Shown: piece by piece, positions 1 to 9,357 of the stretch
How positions within the stretch are numbered: position 1 is the first letter of the stretch
Layout: the number at the start of each line of letters is the position of its first letter
Assembly: GCF_001440405.1 (NCBI RefSeq)
Contig: NZ_LLXX01000176.1
Location: 1-56,786, forward strand
Source: Bradyrhizobium valentinum
Lineage (GTDB): Bacteria; Pseudomonadota; Alphaproteobacteria; Rhizobiales; Xanthobacteraceae
Length of the DNA stretch: 56,786 bases
Reading direction: 5' to 3'
Program-made: the position numbers and the translations under genes
The notes under the pieces: generated by a model
The model's database searches: none
Told to the model about the DNA's origin: nothing
What the model saw: only the letters and a program-made list of their open reading frames with translations

Positions 1-267
1 GTCCTTGTTGCACCCGGCAGACGAAGCGCCTTCTTTTGTGACACAGTAAGACTAGAAGGGTTGCAGTACCACCGCTCGAAGCAGCTTCTCTGGTGCGATC
101 AATGGCCGCCCGAAGTCCACGTAAAGCGCCGTGAAAGCCTTCGACACTCAACGCCGCGTTTGCTATTACCCGGATCGTTCGCAGCGGATGATCACCGCGG
201 AGGCGGGCTTCCAAATCCACATAGCTGAATAGCAATCCATACTGCGCGTCAGAGCGGCGCATCTCCA
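1..267 (-). pseudogene. IS5/IS1182-type transposase, N-terminal fragment
   Basis: Reading the minus strand from about position 267 gives MEMRRSDAQYGLLFSYVDLE and then a stretch on the lines of ARLRGDHPLRTIR. This is the usual N-terminus of IS5/IS1182-like transposases found in Bradyrhizobium. The frame is lost further on: a recognisable GRPLIAPEKLLRAVVLQ segment sits in another frame and is followed by a stop. It is therefore a decayed fragment, cut by the window edge. Family assignment is from remembered motifs, not from a search. Confidence 0.6.
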
Positions 268-293
268 TTTCCCGATTCAATCACTCCAGAGAA

Positions 294-893
294 TTATGCC
301 AAACGCCTGCCCGCTAGTGACTTCTTCAACAACCTGTTAGAGCTATCGCGACGTTCGAGAAACGGCCCGCTCGCAAGCCTTCCTGTCCGGACGCCCTGGG
401 AGACTGGCCAGCGTTCGGCGAAAATGCTCTGGCCAAGGCCGTGCAACGGCAACTTGAGGCGTGGGCCGATCTCTGCAAAACCGGCCTTCAAGTAGAAGGC
501 CAAGCTGCGGTTGCGGCTCCACGTCGGCTGCCTCGGCGCCCCCAGTTCAAGCTGACCCCAGCCTTTTACCGTCCCCAGGCTCACGGCAGCCTCAATGAGG
601 CGCATCGCGATCCCAGACGATCGCTGGTCCGGCACCACGTAGAGTTCGGTAATGATGCCGTAGGTTCCGCGCGCAAAAAGGGCCGCGCTTTCCGACAACA
701 TGATGATGCCCACAGGACGAGCCTCCGCGAAAGCAAGAAACCCATAGACGCGCTCTTTTATGAGGAGGTCGACAGCAAGCTGGGTATCTAGTCCGGCCTG
801 CACTTGGCCGCCCTCAAGTTCGGCAAGTAGGGCAGCAACCATGTGGGTTACCGTTGTGACGTCATCGACAGACACTTCGCGCGTGGTCACCAT
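294..893 (-). CDS. GNAT-family N-acetyltransferase
   Basis: A protein of about 199 residues that would transfer an acetyl group from acetyl-CoA to an unidentified amine. The GNAT core is visible: beta strands around FLAFAEARPVGIIML, then ITELYVVPDQRSSGIAMRLIE, where the Q/R-x-x-G-x-A segment is the acetyl-CoA pyrophosphate loop, and a late YLKAGF motif typical of the family. The start at 893 (MVTTREV) is chosen over an upstream in-frame ATG because a GAGG lies about 7 bases before it and the GNAT fold starts there. It is a lone gene between transposase debris and decayed DNA. The substrate cannot be inferred. Confidence 0.75.
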   Translation of the reverse strand: MVTTREVSVDDVTTVTHMVAALLAELEGGQVQAGLDTQLAVDLLIKERVYGFLAFAEARPVGIIMLSESAALFARGTYGIITELYVVPDQRSSGIAMRLIEAAVSLGTVKGWGQLELGAPRQPTWSRNRSLAFYLKAGFAEIGPRLKLPLHGLGQSIFAERWPVSQGVRTGRLASGPFLERRDSSNRLLKKSLAGRRLA

Positions 894-1179
894 GTCACAT
901 CCTCGTCCAAGCTCAAGCAACATGCCAGCTAGTTCAGTAGCGGCGCCGGAGGCTGCTGCAGCACCCAGCCCGAGGCTGATACACCCTCTGGTTGAAATTA
1001 ATATGACGCCTTAGTTCACAATGAGGTGATAAGATGTTCGTGTCGCTCCTGGCCAAAAATATCACAGAAAATCGAAAGATAACCTGTCGACCACATCGTC
1101 ATGGTCGTCTGGAGCGCTCTCTTCTTTGGACCTGCGTGCCGCCCCCACATCGGGGCCCTCGTGTTCGTGCTGGGACGTC

Positions 1180-1445
1180 GCAGGAGCGCGGCTGACCGTT
1201 TGCGAGCAGCCCCGCGCATGTCGATCTATTCTCCCCCTTCGTGAACAGCTCGAGCGGCTGGCCGACCAGCGGCATCTGGGCAGCGTCAACAAAAGGACGC
1301 ACACAAGTCATTAACAAGCTCTGCGCGTAACGGAATCACGATGTCGAAGATGTTGTTGCGCATCATGAGCTCCCTGACCGGCATCATTGCTTGATAATCA
1401 ATCCTCTCAAAGAATTTTCGAATGCGCGAGTCTAAGATGAACCAT
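1180..1445 (-). pseudogene. Decayed coding sequence, function unknown
   Basis: On the minus strand one frame reads FFERIDYQAMMPVRELMMRN and continues with NIFDIVIPLRAELVNDLCAS before a stop. The neighbouring frame then continues plausibly as FVDAAQMPLVGQPLELFTKG and ENRSTCAGLLANG. The joined reading looks like one protein broken by a single frameshift. I do not recognise the family. Confidence 0.35.
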
Positions 1446-2457
1446 TTTTCGTTGAGAGGAGATACTCAATTTTTCTTAATTTCGCAGCAGACGCATTGTT
1501 TGTTGCCGTGCGGTGACGAACAGCGTGCACGAACTCGTTACCTAACGAATTCGTACCATTCTGCTCCCTGCGTTCGCGATTGCAAGCGAGCGGCTCTCCT
1601 GTTCCTCCAACGACAATTGTCTCCATTCTGTCGAAGCGATTTGCGGCCACCTATCGCATGGTCGCTGAAAGCCCTCTCAAATCGTCGCCAGTCCGCGCTT
1701 CGCGGCATCATCTATCGTCCACTTGAATCACTTGCGTTTGCGACTTCGTCCGTTTGTTGAAATATTCTTCTAACGCCCGCCGACATCCACAACACGCGCG
1801 TCCTGTTGTGCTCAGTCGCCTCGCGAATAATAGAGACATCGCGTTCCGAAATATTATGAATAGACGGCATCGAACAAAAAATATCTCGGTTCGCGCGGGA
1901 GCAAGGTCTTCGGCCGTCCTCTGGCGGCCAAATGGTGCAGAAATTCAGCGATTTCCGCCCCTATTGCGCAGGATCAATTAGCCGTAGCCCGAGCGATGCC
2001 AATTGATCGGGACGGACTGATACAGCAGGTTTGCGGAAATGCTTGCAGACGGGGAGCCCGCATCTGTTCATCATCTCATGCTCGATACTGTGGTCGTCGG
2101 GCGGTCAGCCTGGCCCTTTTCCAGACCTCACGCGATGTCCGGGCTGGAGCCCGGAATGCGTATGATTGTGTTGAAAAAGTCCTTGTTCGCTGATGACTGA
2201 AAATTCTCAGGACCGCTGGTGCGTCTATCTCGCTGTGAGATGAGGGACCACATCAATTACCCAAAAACGATCGCTGGCGTTCGTATTGATTCTGCAAAGC
2301 CTTGCAGCGGCTGAAATTGCCAATGCGCGACACTTGCGAGAATTTTCGGAGCCCCGCGATTTTCGAGTTTTTCAACACAATCCGTATCAAAGCGGAAGTC
2401 TGCGGACCACTCCGGATTTATAGGTTCACGTCCCTGATCCTGCTTGGTCGTTGGGAT
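1446..2457. other. About 1 kb without a supportable gene
   Basis: Short overlapping ORFs on both strands show no recognisable motifs and no convincing ribosome binding sites. Base composition is less GC-rich than the neighbouring genes (for example around 1430-1500 and 1740-1900), which fits decayed or acquired DNA. Confidence 0.4.
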
Positions 2458-3702
2458 CTACGGATCGAGAACGTTTGCCATTTCTTCGATATGGGCATCG
2501 ATCCGGCTGAGGACCTGGGCAGGCACAACATCGCGTTCTGGAAGAACCGACCACTTGTCGCGCACGGTCGCCGCCGTCTCGGCTACGGCTGTCACCACTG
2601 CCCCTTCCGGAAGACGACTTCGATTTGCGAAGTTGCGCCAGCGCTCTGGAGTAAGCGCCTTGAACGACTTTTCGCCGGCAAGGCTCAGCGCCATACCGTC
2701 CTTTGGGATGTAAGGAACTGTTGAAAGCACGTCGTAGACAGGCGACAGCGTTGGTGTCCGTCCGTCTCCGGGATACAGCAGCGACCAATTCTTGAGATGC
2801 ATATCACCGTTCCCGGTGACCGCGGTGAGTGCAAGGCGCCGAACAAATTCGATGGCTGAATCAAAGGAGACGCCGCTGTTCAGCGCTGCTGCGATATTAT
2901 GATAGGCTGCGCCAATGTATTTCTCCGACGGATAGCGGCCAAAGACCTGTGCGAAGTCTTCCATATGGACGCGCGCTCCGTCCGCGCCGCGGTCGAAGCG
3001 ACGGACAAGCAGCACCTTGCCCGTGGACATGGTGTTGAACTCTTCCGGAATGCCGGCGAACTCCTTCTTGTCGACGAGTTCGCGTGCCGGCACTTCCATC
3101 CCCAGCGCTTCCGCCAAGGCGAGAACTGCGAATTCGTTTTCCGAAAGCCCGATGTGAGTGAGCGAGGGAAATTTCGCGATATATTGCCCTTGCTCGCCGT
3201 CTACGGCGAGTGTGATCCCACCTTCCTTTCCTGTGTTCTTCATGACGGAAAGCTTCATCTGCACACCGGCAAGCGAAAATCGCGCCTTTTTATTGCCCTC
3301 CGCTTCTGGACCAGTTGGAATGGGGATACCATCACTCGGCAAAGCGCATACCGCTCCTGGCAGGTTGATCCCCAGCGCAGCCAAGAGATCGAAGTCGTTT
3401 CCTGGTCTTACTGACGCCGCGTGGTGCTTTTCCATCGCCTCGCGCAGTTTCTCTTCGGGCAGCAGGTTCGCAAAGAACGGTGGCAGCGCGCCGCGTATTG
3501 GTTTTGGATCCCGGCGGAGGCTGCCGTTCGCTGAGCGAAGCGACAGGCTGAAGATTGGCGGGTTGTTTAAGTTCCGGTAAGCGGGCAAAAGGTTGAACGC
3601 ATTGTAGTCGCCCGGCGTCCGCACGAGCGTGCCGACTGGAAGATCGTTCAACGAGATATCGAGCGACTGGATGCGCTCTGCCGCGAGAACGGTCGGACTC
3701 AT
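2458..3702 (-). CDS. hipA: HipA-family serine/threonine kinase toxin
   Basis: A 414-residue HipA-like protein, close to the family's usual 410-440. HipA toxins are kinases; the E. coli enzyme phosphorylates glutamyl-tRNA synthetase and causes growth arrest. Visible motifs: GVQMKLS (about 146-152) of the ATP-binding region, the lysine of YIAKFPS (K177), RRFDR (234-238), the catalytic loop GNGDMHLKN (297-305, with D300 and N305), and the metal-binding aspartate in PVYDVLS (D324). Every residue needed for kinase activity appears present. The start overlaps the stop of the upstream regulator gene in an ATGA tetranucleotide, the usual hipBA coupling. Function is inferred from family. Confidence 0.9.
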   Translation of the reverse strand: MSPTVLAAERIQSLDISLNDLPVGTLVRTPGDYNAFNLLPAYRNLNNPPIFSLSLRSANGSLRRDPKPIRGALPPFFANLLPEEKLREAMEKHHAASVRPGNDFDLLAALGINLPGAVCALPSDGIPIPTGPEAEGNKKARFSLAGVQMKLSVMKNTGKEGGITLAVDGEQGQYIAKFPSLTHIGLSENEFAVLALAEALGMEVPARELVDKKEFAGIPEEFNTMSTGKVLLVRRFDRGADGARVHMEDFAQVFGRYPSEKYIGAAYHNIAAALNSGVSFDSAIEFVRRLALTAVTGNGDMHLKNWSLLYPGDGRTPTLSPVYDVLSTVPYIPKDGMALSLAGEKSFKALTPERWRNFANRSRLPEGAVVTAVAETAATVRDKWSVLPERDVVPAQVLSRIDAHIEEMANVLDP

Positions 3703-4013
3703 GCGCCTTCCTCCTCTTCAACGTCTGACGTGAATGCGGGGCGATCATCATCGTCGGCGGCGGGCTGCAGCATCGACTGAATAGCGGGCACCATCGCCTG
3801 CGGGATCAACATCATTTCCATGCCAAGGGCGCGGGCGACGTTGACGAGCGTCGTTGCACGGGCGGCAGCGGCACCGGTTTCAATGTCCCGATAGCGGGGT
3901 CTGCTGATGTTCGCCCGAAGGGCGATTTGCTCCTGGGACAAGCCAGCGGCCATGCGCGCCTTTCTAAAGTGCATGCCAAGATCCTTGAGCAAGGGGTCTG
4001 GGGCGGAGGTCAT
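3699..4013 (-). CDS. hipB: HipB-type XRE antitoxin / autorepressor
   Basis: A helix-turn-helix protein of about 104 residues. The HTH covers roughly residues 12-66: LGMHFRKARMAAGLSQEQIA, then LRANISRPRYRDIETG. The C-terminal tail is acidic (DDDDRPAFTSDVEEEEGA), a form seen in HipB-like antitoxins. I chose the ATG at 4013 (MTSAPDP) over the upstream ATG at 4061 because the longer version would translate through operator-like palindromes. The protein should neutralise HipA and repress its own operon. The four sites just upstream (4014-4124) are the likely targets. Confidence 0.85.
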   Translation of the reverse strand: MTSAPDPLLKDLGMHFRKARMAAGLSQEQIALRANISRPRYRDIETGAAAARATTLVNVARALGMEMMLIPQAMVPAIQSMLQPAADDDDRPAFTSDVEEEEGA

Positions 4014-4124
4014 GATATGTTCCCGGATCATTTGCCAGTGGGTGATACGTAAACAGATCATTTCGATCGGTCAAGATGAAACGTAAACGAATCTTTCGGG
4101 TGGGAAATGATCCGTAAACGTATC
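4014..4124 (-). promoter_or_regulatory. Four-site palindromic operator of hipBA
   Basis: Four copies of a 16-bp palindrome, plus-strand form GATCCGTAAACGTATC with variation, lie at 4014-4029 (GATATGTTCCCGGATC), 4044-4059 (GATACGTAAACAGATC), 4078-4093 (GAAACGTAAACGAATC) and 4109-4124 (GATCCGTAAACGTATC). Start-to-start spacings are 30, 34 and 31 bp, about three helical turns. The first site abuts the hipB start codon. HipB proteins are known to bind several operators upstream of their operon, so this is read as the autoregulatory array. Confidence 0.75.
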
Positions 4125-4270
4125 TATCGAACAGTTTGGCTTGGGACGGTCAGTTCCCGCAGGTGCTGGCGCTCGGAAGGCGGGTGAAACGAGCCGGCCT
4201 CGGTCAATGGCCCGATCTGCCATACTCGCCGCATGCTGCTGCCGCTGATGATCCGGCCCAGCAGGACTAG

Positions 4271-5928
4271 CCCGCATTTCTCACAGAGTTAGGCGCATCG
4301 GGGCGCCGAATCAGCGAAAGTTCTTTTGCGAGAAGGACTTTGCGATGATTCGAGGAGCGCCCCGATGCCGACAGAGTGTAGCGCAGAGCGGTTTGATTTT
4401 GGAAGGGTGGAAGGACGCCTCGTGGAAGCGGCCTTTGACGCTGGACTGGTGACGTCGGATGCCGGCGCGCTGCTTCTGGGCGCGGCCGATCGGGCGATCG
4501 ATCTGGTCGGGCGTTTTGCGGATTGCTTTCGCGATCATCGCCGGCAGGACCTGATCGAGCACACGGTGGCGACACTGATCGGGCAGCGGGTGTTTGGCAT
4601 CGCGCTCGGCTATGAAGATCTCAACGACCATGATGAACTGCGGCACGATCCGCTGATGGCGGTGCTTTCGGACAAGCTTTCGGCGCGGCGCGAGGACTGC
4701 GCGCCGGTGGCCGGCAAGTCGACGCTCAACCGGCTGGAACTGAGCCGGGAGGAGCCTTCGCGCTATCACAAGATCGCCTATGACGCGGCGGCAATCGAGG
4801 CGCTGCCGGTGACGCTGTTCCTGGAGGCGCACCAGCGGCCGCCGGAGCAGATCGTCCTCGATCTCGACGCCACCGACGATCCGCTGCACGGGCATCAGGA
4901 GGGGCGCTTCTTCCACGGCTACTACGACTGCTACTGCTATCTGCCGCTGTACGTGTTCTGCGGCCGGCATCTGTTGGCGGCCAAGCTGCGGCCCTCCGAC
5001 ATCGATGCCAGTGCGGGCAGCGTGGATGAGGTTGCGCGGATCGTTCGGCAAATCCGTGCCCGCTGGCCGTTCGTGCGCATCCTGCTGCGAGCCGACAGTG
5101 GCTTTGCGCGCGCGGCGCTGATGGCGTGGTGCGAGGACAACCGCGTAGATTACCTGTTCGGGCTCGCCCGCAACATCCGCCTGGTCGCCATGATCGAAGA
5201 GGAGCTTGCCGCGGCGAGAGCCGCGGCCGAGAAGACCGGCCGCCCGGCGCGCCGCTTCAAGGACTTCCAGTGGACGACGCTTGATAGCTGGAGCCAGGAG
5301 CGCCGCGTCGTCGCCAAGGCGGAGTGGACGCACGGCGAGGCCAATCCGCGCTTCGTCGTCACCTCGCTCAAGCGCAGCGAGGCGGGCGCGCGGCAGCTCT
5401 ATGAGGACATCTACTGCGCGCGCGGCGACATGGAGAACCGCATCAAGGAATGCCAGCTCGACCTCTACGCCGACCGCACATCGGCTCAGACCATGCGCGC
5501 CAACCAACTGCGGCTGTGGTTCGCCTCGATGGCCTATGTGCTGATCTGCGCGCTGCGGCGCATCGGCCTTGCTGAAACCGCCTTTGCGGACGCCACCTGC
5601 GGCACCATCCGCCTCAAGCTCCTGAAAATCGGTGCACTGGTGCGCATCTCCTGCCGCCGCATCAAAATTGCCATGGCCTCGGCCTGCCCAGCCGCCGAAC
5701 AATGGGGCCGCGCCGCCCGCAGCCTGGCCGAAGCCGCCAAGGCCCGCGGCTCGCCGGCCTGACACGCGCCGCCGCAACGCGCCCAATCCGCGGCATCATC
5801 AACAAGGCCCAACGGAGACACACAAAGCCATCTCGACGCCAGCGTCTTCGGCGCCACGGTCCTCGTCGCCTTCGCGCCGACCCACCAATGCCCATCGCAA
5901 AATCAATCGGCCCCGTGAGAAATGCGGG
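4271..5928 (+). mobile_element. Intact IS1380-family insertion sequence
   Basis: A 1658-bp element bounded by perfect 14-bp inverted repeats: CCCGCATTTCTCAC at 4271-4284 and its complement at 5915-5928. It is flanked by a direct CTAG on each side (4267-4270 and 5929-5932), the 4-bp target duplication expected for IS1380. It carries one transposase gene. The perfect ends and intact target duplication mean it arrived recently compared with the decayed IS relics around it. Confidence 0.9.
4365..5762 (+). CDS. IS1380-family transposase
   Basis: A DDE transposase of 465 residues from the ATG at 4365 (MPTECSAERFDF), inside the inverted repeats. Family hallmarks include AAFDAGLVTSDAGALLLG, DRAIDLVGRFADCF, the first catalytic Asp region VLDLDATDDPLHGHQEG, the second Asp in ILLRADSGFAR, and the C-terminal YCARGDMENRIKE with the catalytic Glu. 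No stop or frameshift is seen, so it is probably active. A 491-aa ORF lies antisense to it and is a shadow. Confidence 0.92.
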   Translation: MPTECSAERFDFGRVEGRLVEAAFDAGLVTSDAGALLLGAADRAIDLVGRFADCFRDHRRQDLIEHTVATLIGQRVFGIALGYEDLNDHDELRHDPLMAVLSDKLSARREDCAPVAGKSTLNRLELSREEPSRYHKIAYDAAAIEALPVTLFLEAHQRPPEQIVLDLDATDDPLHGHQEGRFFHGYYDCYCYLPLYVFCGRHLLAAKLRPSDIDASAGSVDEVARIVRQIRARWPFVRILLRADSGFARAALMAWCEDNRVDYLFGLARNIRLVAMIEEELAAARAAAEKTGRPARRFKDFQWTTLDSWSQERRVVAKAEWTHGEANPRFVVTSLKRSEAGARQLYEDIYCARGDMENRIKECQLDLYADRTSAQTMRANQLRLWFASMAYVLICALRRIGLAETAFADATCGTIRLKLLKIGALVRISCRRIKIAMASACPAAEQWGRAARSLAEAAKARGSPA

Positions 5929-6059
5929 CTAGCGACCCTCAGGAATACCGTCATACGGTCATGGAATTCCGGTGCCCTGAGGTGGCGCTGTCATCGCTTG
6001 ACTCGGGCCTCCGCGGGAAGGACCTGAGGTGCCACTACCACTTCGGCTCATCGCACAGC

Positions 6060-6826
6060 TCACTTGCCCCGCGCCCGGTCGATCTGCTGTTGCACCCAGC
6101 CATCAAATTCAGAAAGCGCTTCGGTGATAGCGTCATCCAAATAATCCATCTGCCGGTTGAGATCATCATGCGCCGCGGCTGCGCGCAGCCAATTCGTCTC
6201 CGTTCCGATGAGATTCGCCTTCTGCCGCCACTTAACAATGGGCACAGTCGAGTACCGTCGCTTCCACGTCGCCATGAGACGCGTTTTATGGCCCTGCATG
6301 AACGGCGCGTCCCATGGAATCCAAATGTTCTCGCCACCCTTCTTCCGAAGCGCGGAATTATGATCGTATGCAAATTGGAGATTTTCCAGCATCGCAGCCG
6401 GCGGTGTCTCCCATCAAGATCACGACTGATGAAATTGAAGTGCTTTTCGATGCGTCCGATCCGCTGCATCAGTTCGGTCTTGAGCGACATTCCCAACGTG
6501 GCGCAATCCGACGTGATACAGTTCATTACGATAGGCATGCGCTATCGCAATGAAGCGTCTTTCATCCTCCGTGATTGCATCGACATGCCTCATTACGGCC
6601 AGCTTCGGCTCGAAGTAATTACCCGTCGCCTCGCGACGCATCTTGGGACTAAGCGGAGTCTTATCTTTTCCGGCGCCGTGGGCAGCGTATTGCACGATCG
6701 GTGAATGAGCAATTCCGTGGCGTTATCGATCAGGATCAGCGCGAAGCGGCTGTGGATCGGCTGATCGACGGCAATCTCCGCAACCGCCATGTCCAACTGT
6801 TCGATGATAGTCGAAAAGAATTTCAC
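6060..6826 (-). pseudogene. Frameshifted HEPN-like protein gene
   Basis: Three minus-strand frames join into one plausible protein: MKFFSTIIEQLDMAVAEIAV (from 6826), then FEPKLAVMRHVDAITEDERR with AHAYRNELYHVG (6420-6695 frame), then a segment with LKTELMQRIGRIEKHFNF, and finally MLENLQFAYDHNSALRKKGG to 6060. RNELYH fits the R-x4-H signature of HEPN-domain RNases, which are common in abortive-infection and toxin systems. At least two frameshifts break it, so it is probably non-functional. The HEPN call rests on one motif and is an inference. Confidence 0.45.
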
Positions 6827-6871
6827 AGGCTCTCGACCCTCGTATCCGTTGGCGCCGTGCGATAGGCGACA

Positions 6872-7153
6872 CTACCGCTTTCCAAAACGACGCATCAAAA
6901 GTACGAGACATTGCTGCATGGTTTGCTCCTCCTTGATGTAGACGCTTGGCGAGGCCAGTCCCGGCAGGTCCGGATCGCTGACTGTCATAGAGAGACAAAG
7001 CTTGTCGGGGCGTGGAATCAGCTTGGACGCTTCCCGCTCCAACTCATCGACCCATTTCGCCGTCTTCGCAAACTCCGCCGCGAAATTGTGCAGCAGGCGT
7101 GTCGCGTTTTCGAGAAGTCCGGCGGATTGTGCTGCGGCTTCGCGCGGTGTCAT
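6872..7153 (-). CDS. Hypothetical protein, 93 aa
   Basis: The protein begins MTPREAAAQSAGLLENATRL and is largely helical with charged residues. I do not recognise it. It sits between the frameshifted HEPN-like gene and another small ORF on the same strand, so it may belong to the same decayed cassette. Confidence 0.35.
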   Translation of the reverse strand: MTPREAAAQSAGLLENATRLLHNFAAEFAKTAKWVDELEREASKLIPRPDKLCLSMTVSDPDLPGLASPSVYIKEEQTMQQCLVLLMRRFGKR

Positions 7154-7179
7154 CCCGTTGAGGCTTGAGTGCGGCGTCT

Positions 7180-7497
7180 CTATCCAATTCGAATGTGCTC
7201 GCCCATCGGTGCGTTTGACAGGGGCATGATCGTGTTCAACCGCTCCAAACGCTTCAGCCGTTCGGCTTCTTCTGCTTCAACATTGCGCTGCGCGGCTCGT
7301 GCTTCGTGAGTGGCACGCATTGCCTGAATCGCACCGCGGACCGGCAAGCCAAGATCTTCGGCTTCCTCCTCGCGTTGATCTTTGAGAACCGCACGCGTGG
7401 TCGCGAGGGCTTTTCTCAACGTTCGCCGCCCGGCAGCCCCTCTATGGCGATTTGCTTCAAGGATCGCTCGCCATCCGAACTGTGCTCCGACCGACAA
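7180..7497 (-). CDS. Hypothetical coiled-coil protein, 105 aa
   Basis: A short protein rich in Ala, Arg and Glu. The segment ARAAQRNVEAEEAERLKRLE looks like a coiled coil. The upstream end abuts the IS630 relic, so the N-terminus may be artificial. No family is recognised. Confidence 0.3.
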   Translation of the reverse strand: MSVGAQFGWRAILEANRHRGAAGRRTLRKALATTRAVLKDQREEEAEDLGLPVRGAIQAMRATHEARAAQRNVEAEEAERLKRLERLNTIMPLSNAPMGEHIRIG

Positions 7498-7509
7498 GAC
7501 GTCGAAGCC

Positions 7510-7740
7510 CTGTCATGGATCAATCAGGTCGAGCGCTGGTTCGCTGAACTCACCAGAAAGCAGATCCAGCGAGGTGTCCACACCTCCGTCAGGCAGCTCG
7601 AGGCCGACAGCCGTACCTTCATCGACCAGCACAACAAATATCAGAAGCCCTTCAAATGGACCAAGTCGGCGTACCAGATTTTGGCTTCCGTCAAACGCTT
7701 CTGCCACAAAGCCCAGGAGACTTTATGTGGCGAACTTTAG
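7510..7740 (+). pseudogene. IS630-family transposase, C-terminal fragment
   Basis: The frame reads SWINQVERWFAELTRKQIQR and then GVHTSVRQLEADSRTFIDQH, ending KRFCHKAQETLCGEL and a stop. This is the typical C-terminus of IS630-type transposases, including the E of the DDE triad in the QVERWFAEL segment. The N-terminal two thirds are absent, so it is a truncated remnant. Confidence 0.75.
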
Positions 7741-7764
7741 AGTCACGTGACTAGCCTTGAGGAC

Positions 7765-9357
7765 TTAGAAGAATATCGAGGTAGACACCAACAAATTCAG
7801 AGCATGTCCCGTTTGGCGCGTGTGTGTAATGCTCGTCGGGTTGTTGATGTATGCCAGTCCTACACTTGCATATATCCCGGGTGCCAGATGCGCGGTATAG
7901 GTGCCCAAGATCGCTGTGCTGTCGCGATGCACGAGATTCCCTTTAGCCAAGGCAGCGTCCACTGCAAAGTTGCTCCAGACGGTGTTAGTGGCAACAATAG
8001 CAATCTGATCACTGGGCCGGCTGTCAAACAGTCCCTTCGCATAGAGACGAAGCTCGTAATATTGGCTGACTTTATTTAGGTCAGGTGGAGCGTACATTAC
8101 AGAGAAACCACCATAGATACCACGATATGCCGAGCCCTGGACATCAGACTGCCAGAGTTGCCTGTCCGCTGCGACGTAGTAGACGCTGTTCGCGTCGGCT
8201 CTCGATTGCTGCGGATACTGCAAGTTCTTGTAGGTGCTGTTATTGAAACCGGCGCCCGCCCGCAACCAGGTCTCGGGTAAGCCCGGAGCAGCTTTGTTCT
8301 TGTAGCCAATTTCATCAAGCAAAAGAATGCCCGCGTTGGCCGTGCTCCAGCTTAAGCCGGTGGGATTTTCGGTGATCTGCGCATACTGACCGTCTGGACT
8401 GATTGAGCGCTGGATTGAGACCTTGTCATATAGGTGATCATCAAAATTGTACTTCACGTTGAGAGCTGGCGTAGGCGCGGCATTGTTGCTCATGCCAGCT
8501 TGATACAAAATATTCGACGAGGGGGCCAAAACGCTTGCTCCTGCGTTCCCTCCGACCAATGTGCCTGCGAACTCATTTACATTTCTGAGGTAACCCATTT
8601 TGAGTTCGAGTTTCCTGTCGAAAAACGTCTGGTAATAGGCCAATGTATTGAGACCCACTCTATCTGGCCCTCCGGGTTTCCATGTCCAGTACTGCTGCTC
8701 GGCTCCCACGACGATCTGACCATCGGGAATTCCAAAGCGGCTGAGATCGTAGGTCACAATCATGAAATTTACGGTACTAAATGTCGAATTCTGGCCCATA
8801 TATAGCTGATTGGCGGTGGTGGCACTGGCTGCATTTGGCAGTTGATTGTCTACGAGACTGATTACTGTCCCGCCAACGTAGCCGATCCCGACCTCTGCCA
8901 GCGCGGATCTAACGCCGCCTTTATCGTGATCTATCGTATCGGCAGGACCAGGGATATTGAGCCACATACCTTTTTCGCGGAGGTTCTCGAACTTTGCGAA
9001 TGGGTCGATCTCCTTTTGAGTTCTGTTTTTAGCAATTTCATCCGCACTGTCGCGCTTTGCGGAAGGCAAACTGGCAGTTTGTGCTAGCGCCGGAGTTACC
9101 GACCGGAAGCGTTGCTCGTTTGAGCCGGCGGCCTCGGAATTTTGTGACCGAATCGGACTCCCTCTCAATTCTTCTTTTAGCAACCTCATCTGGAATGTCG
9201 CGTTTTGGCTTAGGCCCATGGCAGTCTGTGCCAGCGCCGAACTGCCGACGAGGCTCGCTGCCAGGGAGAGTGCGATAACAAGCCCTCTTTGCTTCGTACT
9301 TGATCGAAAGCTGAAAACGCGTGCCGCAGCCGTCGCCAGGACAAAGTAACCATGCAT
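7765..9357 (-). CDS. OprB-family carbohydrate-selective porin
   Basis: An outer-membrane beta-barrel of 530 residues with an N-terminal signal sequence (hydrophobic LVIALSLAASLVGSSALA, cleavage expected after ALA). The mature part has many alternating strands and ends in SIFF; a C-terminal Phe is the recognition signal for barrel insertion. OprB-like features include YVGGTVISLVDNQLPNAAS near the start and the later WLRAGAGFNNSTYKN. The start at 9357 has a GGAG six bases upstream and gives a conventional signal peptide, so the upstream in-frame ATG at 9432 is rejected. It probably allows passive sugar uptake; the substrate is unknown. Confidence 0.8.
   Translation of the reverse strand: MHGYFVLATAAARVFSFRSSTKQRGLVIALSLAASLVGSSALAQTAMGLSQNATFQMRLLKEELRGSPIRSQNSEAAGSNEQRFRSVTPALAQTASLPSAKRDSADEIAKNRTQKEIDPFAKFENLREKGMWLNIPGPADTIDHDKGGVRSALAEVGIGYVGGTVISLVDNQLPNAASATTANQLYMGQNSTFSTVNFMIVTYDLSRFGIPDGQIVVGAEQQYWTWKPGGPDRVGLNTLAYYQTFFDRKLELKMGYLRNVNEFAGTLVGGNAGASVLAPSSNILYQAGMSNNAAPTPALNVKYNFDDHLYDKVSIQRSISPDGQYAQITENPTGLSWSTANAGILLLDEIGYKNKAAPGLPETWLRAGAGFNNSTYKNLQYPQQSRADANSVYYVAADRQLWQSDVQGSAYRGIYGGFSVMYAPPDLNKVSQYYELRLYAKGLFDSRPSDQIAIVATNTVWSNFAVDAALAKGNLVHRDSTAILGTYTAHLAPGIYASVGLAYINNPTSITHTRQTGHALNLLVSTSIFF

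Noticed and set aside
4311..5786. A 491-codon ORF antisense to the IS1380 transposase
   Set aside because: Low-complexity, charged translation without domains; the plus-strand frame is an unmistakable transposase. It is a GC-skew shadow.
5922..6704. 260-codon plus-strand ORF across the HEPN relic
   Set aside because: Starts inside the IS1380 end and reads antisense through a recognisable broken gene; no motif.
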